Positions 1-6,073 of a stretch of DNA of 7,479 nucleotides are shown piece by piece. The stretch is from Syntrophomonadaceae bacterium. Its GTDB lineage: Bacteria; Bacillota; Dethiobacteria; DTU022; UBA8154. Every line of letters begins with the position of its first letter. The first letter of the stretch is position 1. The notes beneath the pieces were generated by a model. The model was not told the DNA's origin, did not search any database, and saw only the letters and a list, made by a program, of their open reading frames with translations. The DNA lies in NCBI GenBank assembly GCA_007122565.1, contig SKTJ01000090.1, positions 1 through 7,479 of the forward strand, read 5' to 3'. The translations under genes were made by a program, and so were the position numbers.

Positions 1-134
1 TATTGCTTTGTAAATATTTCTTTTTTAGCGATAATAAAGCTCAAGGTCAACGTTTTACCGTGAATATTTAGCTAAAATCAATTTATGCTAATAAGGGAAT
101 GTATATCTATATTTTAATTTAGGAGGCCCCTGTA

Positions 135-1907
135 ATGAAAAAAATTACCCTAATTGAACCGCAGGCTTCGGGGGGACATGTATTCAGCAAAACGCGCATG
201 CCGCGGACTGGCCTACCCCTTTTAGGAACACAGTTAAAAAATGCCGGCTACGAGGTGTCCATTTATGTTGGCCCTGCTTCTGCCATGCCCTGGGAGAAAA
301 TCCTGGAGGCAGACCTGGTTGGTATCTCCACTCTTACTCCTACCAGTCGGGAAGCTTATCGTATCGCCTCTTATTTGCGGGATAGCAACATCCCTGTAGT
401 TATCGGAGGTATTCATGCCACTTTTTTACCTGATGAAGCACTGCAGTATGCCGATTACGTAGTGCGGGGGGAAGCCGACTTTACTTTTCCCGCCCTCGTG
501 GATTGTCTGCACAAAGGAATATCACCCCACGAGATTCCCGGCTTGTCTTATCACATGGGAGAAGAAGTCGTACATAATCCCGGAGTGTCGGAATGGGTAA
601 ATGTAGACGAGTTGCCCATACCCGACCTTTCCCTTTTCAGCTTAGGTGGCCCTGGTCGGGGTGCTATTCCGGTAATGACCTCCCGCGGCTGCCCCTTTAA
701 CTGCACTTTTTGCTGTGTTACACCCATGTTTGGCAGGGGTTACCGTTATCGTTCCACGGAAAATGTGTTAAAAGAACTTTCTCTTTACGAAGGCCGGCAT
801 ATATTTTTCTGCGACGACAACTTTGCTGCCGACCGCCGCCGCAGCATAGAAATGCTTCAGGGGATCATTGATCGTAAAATTAAGATCAAGGGATGGGGCG
901 CACAACTGCGTGTGGAGGCATCCCGGGATGATGAACTTATGCAATTGATGCGCCGTACCGGCGGTAATATGGTTTACCTGGGTCTGGAATCGATTAACGA
1001 AGACACCCTTAAAGCCTACAACAAAAAACAGAGTGTGGAGGACATTGCCGATGCCATTCGACGCTACCATAAATACGGCATGCGAGTGCACGGCATGTTC
1101 GTCCTCGGCGGTGATGATGACACTGTGGAAACGATCCGGGAGACGGTGGATTTTGCGCTGAAACTTCGTATTGATACGGTGCAATTTTTAATGCTCACGC
1201 CTGTTCCGGGAACGCCTCTTTTCAAGAAATTAGAAGCGGAGGGGCGCTTACTTACGCGTGATTGGGAACTTTATGACGGGCATCACGCCGTCTTTCAACC
1301 CGCCCGCATGACTGCGGAACAACTCCAGCAAGAAACAGTATTGGCTTTTCAGCGTTTTTATGCGGCCAAAAATATCATGCAGAATCTATTCTTTACCGGT
1401 TGGGCTTCTGCACTTTACCGTGGCCTGGGTTGGCTGCTCGTACATCGTTTGGTGCGGGAAACTCGCTGGTACCCCAAGTTTTTGAAGCAGTTTCAAAGCG
1501 AGGACCGGCGCGTTCCTTTGCTCTATCGGCGGGTGCCCGCCATGGTGGGAAATGGAATGCAGGCTGAATCAGCGGGCAGCCATCTGAAGATTTTTATTGC
1601 CGAAAGCCGAGGCGTGTTTTACGTAAGCTTGCGCGGTTTTCTGGATCGTCTCACATTAAAAGAAATAAAACGCTCCCTGCAAAGTCACCTGCCGGATCGT
1701 TTCTTTCAACTGGTCGTTGATACAAAAGAATTAAATTTCTCTTCTGAACAGGCTTCCCGTTCATTTACGCGTCTGCTCAATCGACTGCAAAAACGGGCGC
1801 ACCGCCTGCAGCTTATTTACAGCGCCGGCGAGCGGCCGACATTTCTCTCTCTGCGCAAGTACTTCTCAAAGTTATCCCGTTTCGAAATTCTCCCCCACAA
1901 ACGTTAA
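135..1907 (+). CDS. B12-binding-type radical SAM protein with C-terminal STAS-like domain
   Basis: 590 aa. Residues 1-150 look like a cobalamin-binding Rossmann-type domain (VVIGGIHATFLPDEAL near 88-103), as in class B radical SAM enzymes. The radical SAM core follows: SRGCPFNCTFCC holds the CX3CX2C [4Fe-4S]-ligating cysteines C186, C190 and C193. YLGLES (281-286), MFVLGGDDDT (321-330) and LTPVPGTPL (354-362) are typical of the core and its end. Residues 484-590 are an extra domain; its alternating strands and helices, with VVDTKELNF (527-535) and a following helix, resemble a STAS fold, although no family was confirmed. The start is well supported: AGGAGG at 121-126 lies 8 nt before ATG 135. 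Substrate is unknown; members methylate, cyclise or otherwise modify lipids, cofactors and natural products. It appears monocistronic, since a hairpin follows at once and the downstream genes run the other way. No neighbour hints at its pathway. Confidence 0.9.
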   Translation: MKKITLIEPQASGGHVFSKTRMPRTGLPLLGTQLKNAGYEVSIYVGPASAMPWEKILEADLVGISTLTPTSREAYRIASYLRDSNIPVVIGGIHATFLPDEALQYADYVVRGEADFTFPALVDCLHKGISPHEIPGLSYHMGEEVVHNPGVSEWVNVDELPIPDLSLFSLGGPGRGAIPVMTSRGCPFNCTFCCVTPMFGRGYRYRSTENVLKELSLYEGRHIFFCDDNFAADRRRSIEMLQGIIDRKIKIKGWGAQLRVEASRDDELMQLMRRTGGNMVYLGLESINEDTLKAYNKKQSVEDIADAIRRYHKYGMRVHGMFVLGGDDDTVETIRETVDFALKLRIDTVQFLMLTPVPGTPLFKKLEAEGRLLTRDWELYDGHHAVFQPARMTAEQLQQETVLAFQRFYAAKNIMQNLFFTGWASALYRGLGWLLVHRLVRETRWYPKFLKQFQSEDRRVPLLYRRVPAMVGNGMQAESAGSHLKIFIAESRGVFYVSLRGFLDRLTLKEIKRSLQSHLPDRFFQLVVDTKELNFSSEQASRSFTRLLNRLQKRAHRLQLIYSAGERPTFLSLRKYFSKLSRFEILPHKR

Positions 1908-1909
1908 AC

Positions 1910-1956
1910 AATAAATAAGTAAAAGTGGCAGTTCTTGGCACTTTTACTTATTTATT
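1910..1956 (+). terminator. Perfect 18-bp hairpin after the radical SAM gene
   Basis: The arms 1910-1927 and 1939-1956 are exact reverse complements (18 bp) around an 11-nt loop, starting 3 nt after the TAA stop. The T-rich part of the 3' arm and position suggest Rho-independent termination. The stem is AT-rich and no clean U-tract follows, so it may instead protect the 3' end. Its symmetry would also let it act on transcripts arriving from the other strand. Confidence 0.75.
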
Positions 1957-2030
1957 CCTTGCTAATTTAAAAAGACACCCCTTTAGCTATTTATTATCAA
2001 AAGAAATCTGCAAAATTTTTATATTCTCTC

Positions 2031-2059
2031 TTGCCAAATTGCTTATTATTTTGTATAAT
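2031..2059 (+). promoter_or_regulatory. Sigma-A-type promoter
   Basis: TTGCCA (2031-2036, five of six consensus bases) is separated by exactly 17 nt from a perfect TATAAT (2054-2059). This is the best promoter match I found in the window. The predicted transcription start is near 2065-2068. No reading frame with a ribosome binding site follows; a strong terminator comes about 50 nt downstream instead. Confidence 0.65.
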
Positions 2060-2065
2060 ACAAAT

Positions 2066-2149
2066 AGTTAAAATTTTTAAACATGCTAAAACCTAACCTC
2101 CTACAAAATATCTTAAACAGGGGCAGGCCCAGCCCCTGTTTCTTTTTTT
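2066..2149 (+). ncRNA. Candidate small RNA of about 85 nt
   Basis: A good promoter (2031-2059) and a strong intrinsic terminator (2115-2149) bracket a short stretch with no evident start codon and RBS pair. The predicted RNA has an AU-rich 5' part, an unpaired segment with CCTCCTA (2097-2103), and the terminator stem. CCTCCTA is complementary to Shine-Dalgarno sequences, a feature of several Firmicute trans-acting sRNAs that block translation starts. It matches TAGGAGG before the radical SAM gene (120-126), but that core is generic. The unit could also be a leader with an attenuator for the structured region downstream. No known RNA family was recognised. Confidence 0.45.
2115..2149 (+). terminator. 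Strong Rho-independent terminator
   Basis: AAACAGGGGC (2115-2124) pairs perfectly with GCCCCTGTTT (2132-2141) around a 7-nt loop, followed by CTTTTTTTG (2142-2150). GC-rich stem plus U-tract is classic. It belongs to the short unit starting at 2031, not to the radical SAM gene, which has its own hairpin about 200 nt upstream. Confidence 0.85.
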
Positions 2150-2287
2150 GCTTTTATCTGTTTTACTCCAGGTGAGGCAGAATCCTCAATTTGAAGTCCC
2201 GATGAAATAAATATGCTAAATATTGGGTGTAATAATCCTCTGTAAGCTGGTTACAATACTAACACAAGAAAGGTCCATAATGACCGG

Positions 2288-2372
2288 GCCAAGATTGCGG
2301 TAAGGTCTATGAGGCTTTATCGCAGTCGGCCAAAGGTTGATAGCAGGTCCGGATGGGCTTGTTATCAGCTGG
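2288..2372 (+). repeat. Degenerate two-hairpin repeat, copy A
   Basis: Begins GCCAAGATTGCGG (2288-2300), continues through GGTTGATAGCAGGT (2335-2348) and ends AGCTGG (2367-2372). Copy B at 2588-2669 has these landmarks in the same order. Each copy folds into two successive stem-loops. Confidence 0.6.
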
Positions 2373-2587
2373 CGGGAAGATCATGTTATGTTCCGCCATG
2401 GCTCTGGGATGGTCAGTGAAGATCATTCCAGGGTCAATCTAGGGATATAACATGGTCGAGCGCAGATCAGTGTAAGTTCCCGTTATGAAACAATATTTTC
2501 AACCTGTGTTAACACATTTGAGGATACAGGAGGCCGGTAACGGTCGGAAGATCGTTGCCGGTTTCCCCGGGGATTTATTCTGGTCGA

Positions 2588-2669
2588 GCCAAGGTTGCGG
2601 CAGGTTCAAAATGCGGTCTGTTACAGTCAACGGATTGTAGCAGGTTGCAGAAGGATCTGTCGTAGCTGG
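2588..2669 (+). repeat. Degenerate two-hairpin repeat, copy B
   Basis: Begins GCCAAGGTTGCGG (2588-2600), exactly 300 nt after copy A with one difference in 13 bases, then GGATTGTAGCAGGT (2632-2645) and AGCTGG (2664-2669) at a 297-nt offset. Its stems contain more mismatches and G-U pairs than those of copy A. TGGTCGAGC just before it (2581-2589) also occurs at 2453-2461. Confidence 0.6.
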
Positions 2670-2673
2670 AAGC

Positions 2674-2700
2674 AAAGGTCATTATGGGCTTTTCTTCTTT
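2674..2700 (+). terminator. Terminator-like hairpin closing the stem-loop array
   Basis: AAAGGTC (2674-2680) pairs with GGCTTTT (2687-2693), including two G-U pairs, around a 6-nt loop; TCTTCTTT follows. The core repeats the AAGGTC...GGCTTT tip of the first hairpin. The stem is weak for a terminator, so this is tentative. Confidence 0.35.
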
Positions 2701-2812
2701 ATTAAAAAACAGTCGAATGTAGAAGTCTAAAGTCTAAAATCGAATGCATTCAAAAGATTTAGATTATAGTAGTCAGAAAAATTTAACTTTGCACTATAGA
2801 TTAGTTCTTAAT
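2701..2812. other. AT-rich spacer with short direct repeats
   Basis: No gene or clear signal is seen. It holds an AAGTCTA repeat (2723-2736 region), a GAATGCATTC palindrome (about 2742-2751) and a duplicated TTAGTTCTTAATTT near 2801-2827 that runs into the end of the spore protein gene. The composition drops sharply from the GC-richer array upstream. Confidence 0.4.
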
Positions 2813-3007
2813 TTAGTTCTTAATTTTTTTCCTGCCGGAAAGGTAACCTCCGATGCGGCCGGTCTGCCGTGATGTAAGGCCGCCCCAGCCTTTTTCCTTA
2901 ACCTCATTCATAAGACCCAGTTCCCGGGCAACTTCTTCTTTAAGCCGATCTTTCACCGGGTCCTCTTTCTTTTTCTTTGTTGCCCTTTTTTTGTTCTGTG
3001 GTGTCAT
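2813..3007 (-). CDS. Small acid-soluble spore protein, alpha/beta type
   Basis: 64 aa from ATG 3007. Proteins of this family coat and protect DNA in dormant spores and are degraded at germination by the Gpr protease. The family signature is clear: KEEVARELGL (residues 23-32) matches the first helix and Gpr-site region, and GGLTSRQTGRIGGYLSG (42-58) matches the second conserved block (LTSR.xG.xGG). The N-terminus is very Lys/Arg-rich and the C-terminus is short, so it is probably a minor or divergent member. The frame stays open upstream to a TTG at 3055, but ATG 3007 is preferred because GGAG (3021-3018) lies 10 nt before it and the longer N-terminus does not resemble the family. It is probably transcribed alone, late in the forespore, from the 95-nt gap after selD; I could not fix a SigG promoter. 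Confidence 0.85.
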   Translation of the reverse strand: MTPQNKKRATKKKKEDPVKDRLKEEVARELGLMNEVKEKGWGGLTSRQTGRIGGYLSGRKKIKN

Positions 3008-3102
3008 TTTACTCACTCTCCAGTTCTTTCTTATTGTTACCGGAGAGGAGAACAATTATTCATCTTCCCTGACTTTCAACCTTTCACATTTGACTATCGA
3101 CT

Positions 3103-4149
3103 TTAACTCAGGAATACTTGCCCTGCAGCACGGCCGCTGATCTCACCGATAATCGCAGCGTAAGTGAGGCCTTTAGCCTGAAGTAGTTGCAGGGCCCGAT
3201 CCGCTTCTGATTTTTTGACAGCCATTAACAAACCGCCTGAAGTCTGAGGATCACAAACAATATCCAGCCACACTTCGTCAATCTCACCCGTGCTATTAAT
3301 CCTATTAGCAAGATAATCCCTGTTAGTTTTAGCTCCGCCGGGAACCAGGCCCATTTCCGCCAATTCCCTTGTCCCCGCTACCAGCGGCAACGAAGATAGA
3401 TGGATTACGGCACTGAGGTTAGTGCCGGCTATCATTTCAGCAGTATGGCCCGCCAAGCCAAAACCGGTAATATCTGTACATGCTTTTACACCTACCTGGC
3501 GGGCCACATCAGCACCATCTTTGTTCAGTTCAGCCATCCAGCGGGTTATTTCTGCCATGGCAGCAGGAGGCGCCATCTCTCCTTTTTGGGCAGTGGTAAT
3601 AATTCCGGAGCCGAGTGGTTTGGTTAGAACCAGCAGGTCACCTGCTTTTACCGCTCCCTTGGTGAAGATCTCATGGGGGGAGATTAACCCCGTAACAGCC
3701 AACCCATATTTGGGCTCATCGTCGCTGATCGTATGTCCGCCTACCAGCACCGCCCCCGCCTCAGCCACCTTAAGAGCACCCCCCCGCAAAATTTCCACAA
3801 GCACATCCAGTCCGAGCTTCTTGCAGGGAAAGCAGACAATATTCATGGCCGTAAGCGGACGCCCGCCCATGGCATAAACGTCACTCAAAGCATTAGCTGC
3901 GGCAATCTGCCCATAAGTGAAAGGGTCATCCACCACCGGTGGAAAAAAATCCACCGTCTGAATTAGGGCCTGCTCATCAGATAGACGGTAAACTGCAGCA
4001 TCATCGGGATATTCAGTTCCCACGAGCAGGTTTTCGTCTTTCTGCACGGGTAAGAGTGGAACAATACTGGCCAGGTCCCCTGGCCCCAGTTTGGCTGCTC
4101 AACCCGCGCTAGTGGAATACTGTGTCAGTTTAATCTTCTCTGCTGCCAT
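3103..4149 (-). CDS. selD: Selenophosphate synthetase (selenide, water dikinase), selenocysteine-containing
   Basis: 348 aa with an in-frame TGA read as selenocysteine. It makes selenophosphate from selenide and ATP, the selenium donor for Sec-tRNA and selenouridine. ORF callers stop at the TGA (4101-4099) and start at GTG 4047, losing 34 residues. Reading on from ATG 4149 gives KLTQYSTSAGUAAKLGPG, with Sec at residue 17 and Lys at 20, the positions of catalytic Cys17 and Lys20 in the E. coli enzyme. Further family motifs: DDAAVY (49-54), TVDFF (65-69), NALSDVYAMGG (86-96), GGHTI (137-141), LTKPLGSG (175-182), TDITGFGLAGH (225-235) and a C-terminal CDPQTSGG. The start overlaps the upstream thiF-like gene by 20 bp; GGGAGTG lies just before it, so translation is probably coupled. 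A SECIS-like hairpin follows the TGA. The Sec reading is very well supported by the family alignment. Confidence 0.95.
4066..4101 (-). promoter_or_regulatory. UGA selenocysteine codon and SECIS-like hairpin
   Basis: The Sec codon TGA is 4101-4099. Twenty nt later GGCCAGG (4085-4079) and CCTGGCC (4075-4069) form a perfect 7-bp stem with loop GGA. A variant fold adds ACTGG/CCAGT (4090-4086/4070-4066) with a GG bulge. A short stem just 3' of the UGA, with G at the start of a small loop, fits bacterial SECIS elements recognised by SelB. Confidence 0.8.
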
Positions 4150-5017
4150 GATCATTCACTCCCTTTCCAAGTTGGACAGTCTCAAAGGTGCCCTGCAATG
4201 TGTCAATGAATAGGAGACGGCCTCGCAACAGCTGTCCTGTTTTCAACAATAACTTGAGGGCTTCCTGTACCTGCAGGGAGGCAACCAGTGCCGGCGTTGT
4301 AGCAGGATTTCCCAATTCTTTTTCAATACCATATTCCCTTGACCTATCCCGGGGGCCATAAATAGCTTCTAACCCTGGATCTTCTGGATAGATAACGGCT
4401 ACCTGCCCATAGAATTGTGCAATAGCCCCGTGGACAAAAGGTATTTCCAGCCTGCGGCAGCAATCCTCCAGCATAAAGCGAGTACTGAGACTGTCAAGGC
4501 AGTCGATCACTACCGTACAGCCGACAAGCATCCTCTCCAAATTGTGGGGCGTGGCAAACTGAGCGAAGACAACCTGTTCCACCGCCCCATTAATTTCTGA
4601 AAGGCGTGCGGCAGCAGCATTGGCCTTTTGCAATCCAAGTCCAGCCTCCGTGGCCATGATCTGACGATTTAAATTGCTGTCACTAAAAATATCCCCGTCT
4701 ATCAATACGAGTGTTCCCACACCCATACGGGCCAACAGCTCAGCTACCAGCCCACCGAGCCCACCGAGACCGATCACCGCCACACGGCAGCGGAGCAGTA
4801 GTAATTGCCCGGTCGGACCGCCCACGGTTCCCATACTGCGAGCATAACGCAGGGGAATCACTTCTGCTTCAAGAGCGGCAACCTCCACCTCTTTTAAAGA
4901 GAGGGAACATATCGAGGCAATCTCCCGTACCGCTTCAACAGATAGCCCCCGGTATGCCCCGTTTTTATAATCAATAGTTTCGCGGGCTTTTTCCTTAATT
5001 AACCCTGCCGGTTTCAT
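4130..5017 (-). CDS. ThiF/MoeB/HesA-family E1-like adenylyltransferase
   Basis: 295 aa. Family members adenylate the C-terminal glycine of a ubiquitin-like sulfur carrier so that sulfur can be loaded for molybdopterin, thiamin or related synthesis. Nucleotide-binding GLGGLGG (83-89), IDGDIFSDSNLNRQ (106-119), the lysine in GLQKA (K131) and IDCLDS (171-176) are the canonical active-site elements. VASLQVQEALKLL (245-257) matches the conserved C-terminal helix. An extra N-terminal segment of about 75 residues precedes the Rossmann fold. The paired zinc-binding CxxC motifs of MoeB and ThiF are absent: the region is PEDPGLEAIYGPRDRSREYG (211-230), with no cysteine, and no downstream Cys aligns with the ThiF catalytic one. 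The moaD-like gene directly upstream is the obvious substrate. Start ATG 5017 has GAGGG 9 nt ahead. It may serve a molybdenum or tungsten cofactor or another thiocarboxylate pathway. Confidence 0.9.
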   Translation of the reverse strand: MKPAGLIKEKARETIDYKNGAYRGLSVEAVREIASICSLSLKEVEVAALEAEVIPLRYARSMGTVGGPTGQLLLLRCRVAVIGLGGLGGLVAELLARMGVGTLVLIDGDIFSDSNLNRQIMATEAGLGLQKANAAAARLSEINGAVEQVVFAQFATPHNLERMLVGCTVVIDCLDSLSTRFMLEDCCRRLEIPFVHGAIAQFYGQVAVIYPEDPGLEAIYGPRDRSREYGIEKELGNPATTPALVASLQVQEALKLLLKTGQLLRGRLLFIDTLQGTFETVQLGKGVNDHGSRED

Positions 5018-5067
5018 AAATCAGGGCCCTCTTTCTTCTTTCAGTAGTTTTACCAACCCCAACCTGT

Positions 5068-5310
5068 TTAACCGCCGGCAATAGGTGGGAAGACGGCCAC
5101 CCGCTGCCCGTCCTGTAAAATATAATCTTTTTCGCGGCGCACACTGTTTACATAAACCTGTTTGCTCTCATGGGGGGGAATCTTCAATTCACTGATGATT
5201 TGCTCAACATTACTTCCCACAGGCAGTTGCAAGGAAAAAGGTTCGGAACTTTCCCCATACGGATTGTAACGGCGCAGCGTGGCAAACAGTACAACTTCCA
5301 GGGTTATCAT
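5068..5310 (-). CDS. MoaD/ThiS-type ubiquitin-like sulfur carrier
   Basis: 80 aa, the usual size for MoaD/ThiS. It is a beta-grasp protein ending in Gly-Gly (VAVFPPIAGG), where the terminal glycine is adenylated and then carries sulfur as a thiocarboxylate. LEVVLFATLRRYNP at the start and VYVNSVRREKDYILQDGQRV near the C-terminus follow the MoaD pattern; ThiS is usually shorter and lacks the LFA.LR opening. Its ATG is 1 nt after the TAG stop of the sirtuin gene, with AAGAAGAGAG in the sirtuin 3' end as the ribosome binding site, so translation is probably coupled. The E1-like partner follows after 50 nt. Since no other cofactor genes are visible, assignment to molybdopterin rather than another sulfur pathway is inference. 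Confidence 0.88.
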   Translation of the reverse strand: MITLEVVLFATLRRYNPYGESSEPFSLQLPVGSNVEQIISELKIPPHESKQVYVNSVRREKDYILQDGQRVAVFPPIAGG

Positions 5311-5311
5311 A

Positions 5312-6073
5312 CTAAATCACTCTCTTCTTTATCTCCAAAACTAATAGAGGCATAACATCCTCCGCAGCTCCCTGCAGGAATATATCAACAGTGGTGGTAG
5401 TTAGCCAGGAAGGTTCCGGATTTACTTCCACGATGAGTGCACCGTTGCTTCGGGCCAGTGCCGGCAAGCTCGCCGCAGGTTCAACCATGCCTGAAGTGCC
5501 GATTACCAGCATAGCGGTACATTGCTGGCTCTCCACACGGGCACGGAGCAACGCCGCCGGAGGGATGGGCTCACCAAAAAATACAGCATCGGGTTTAAGT
5601 AACCCACCACAGTTAAAGCAGGGGGGTGGTATCAATCCAAGATCCACATCTTTGGTGGGGTAGACAGCGCCGCAATCCAGGCAGACCACCCGGCTGGTAC
5701 TGCCATGAAATTCGATTACATTTTTATTTCCAGCCTTCTGGTGCAGCCCATCCACATTCTGCGTAATCACAGATCGTACCAAACCCATCTCTTCCAGCGT
5801 ATTAACGGCAAGATGGGCCGGATTAGGACCTGCCTCAGCAATCACGCCAACAATTTCCCGGAGCATCATCCAGGAATCTGCAGGAGAACGGCGGAAATTT
5901 TCAATATTCACCACAACTTCAGGGTCATATTTTTCCCAAAGGCCGCCCTTACCGCGGAATGGACGGATACCGCTGGCCACCGAGATGCCTGCACCGCTCA
6001 ATACTGTCAAGACACCGGCGTCTACCAACTTCCTGGCAGCTTTTTTTAACTCTGGTTCGAGGTGGTGAGACAT
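5312..6073 (-). CDS. Sir2-family NAD-dependent protein deacylase
   Basis: 253 aa, the normal size for bacterial sirtuins. It removes acetyl or other acyl groups from lysines, consuming NAD+ and releasing nicotinamide and O-acyl-ADP-ribose. GAGIS (27-31) and SGIRPFRG (34-41) form the NAD site, TQNVDGLH (104-111) lies in the core, and EFHGS contains catalytic His123. CLDC (131-134) and CFNC (152-155) bind the structural zinc; VFFGE (164-168) and GTSG (192-195) are also conserved. One deviation is GIRPFRG where most sirtuins have GIPDFRG, so the usual Pro-Asp pair is Arg-Pro. ATG 6073 overlaps the rsfS end by 28 bp, with GGAGG at 6090-6086. The stop lies 1 nt before the moaD-like start. Its link to the sulfur/selenium genes downstream is not explained. 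Confidence 0.92.
   Translation of the reverse strand: MSHHLEPELKKAARKLVDAGVLTVLSGAGISVASGIRPFRGKGGLWEKYDPEVVVNIENFRRSPADSWMMLREIVGVIAEAGPNPAHLAVNTLEEMGLVRSVITQNVDGLHQKAGNKNVIEFHGSTSRVVCLDCGAVYPTKDVDLGLIPPPCFNCGGLLKPDAVFFGEPIPPAALLRARVESQQCTAMLVIGTSGMVEPAASLPALARSNGALIVEVNPEPSWLTTTTVDIFLQGAAEDVMPLLVLEIKKRVI

Larger units (their letters stand above)
2280..2700 (+). ncRNA. Array of about seven related stem-loops; candidate structured RNA
   Basis: No protein gene lies here. Reading the + strand as RNA gives serial hairpins: 2294-2307/2313-2326 (14 bp, extended by GGCC/GGCC across a 2-nt AA bulge); 2339-2350/2355-2366 (12 bp); 2402-2414/2421-2433 (13 bp) enclosed by 2379-2389/2447-2457 (11 bp); 2534-2545/2550-2561 (12 bp, GGAA loop); 2595-2606/2615-2626 and 2635-2646/2654-2665 (12 positions each, one mismatch, many G-U); and 2674-2680/2687-2693. 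Most tips have GGTC on the 5' side and GGCT or GATC on the 3' side. Every stem contains G-U pairs, which would be A-C mismatches on the other strand, so the + strand is the likely sense strand. No family was recognised; it could be a structured non-coding RNA or degenerate palindromic repeats. No confident promoter directly precedes it. Confidence 0.5.

Noticed and set aside
1..134. Promoter or riboswitch ahead of the radical SAM gene
   Set aside because: AT-rich with several TATATT/TAAAAT-like strings but no convincing -35 partner at proper spacing and no recognisable aptamer; only the AGGAGG site is clear.
768..1184. 138-aa open frame on the - strand within the radical SAM gene
   Set aside because: Shadow of the conserved radical SAM core; no RBS or motif of its own.
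2505..2516. TGTGTTAACACA palindrome as an operator
   Set aside because: It is a perfect 12-bp palindrome but has no promoter or gene next to it and may simply be another fold within the stem-loop array.
2280..2700. CRISPR array, retron or T-box leader
   Set aside because: Repeats are degenerate hairpins without uniform units or spacers, no reverse transcriptase or cas gene is near, and no T-box motif or downstream amino acid gene is present.
3008..3055. Longer spore protein starting at TTG 3055
   Set aside because: The extension is not SASP-like and ATG 3007 has its own well-placed GGAG.
3031..3062. SigG-type promoter (TGAATA ... CAATAA) before the spore protein gene
   Set aside because: The 20-nt spacing is too long and the -10 match is poor; plausible biologically but not supported enough to call.
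3422..3877. 151-aa open frame on the + strand opposite selD
   Set aside because: It lies entirely antisense to well-conserved selD codons, has no ribosome binding site and shows no recognisable domain.
3103..4047. SelD as a 314-aa protein starting at GTG 4047
   Set aside because: It would lack the catalytic residue and glycine-rich N-terminus. The upstream frame through the TGA restores both, with a better start at 4149.
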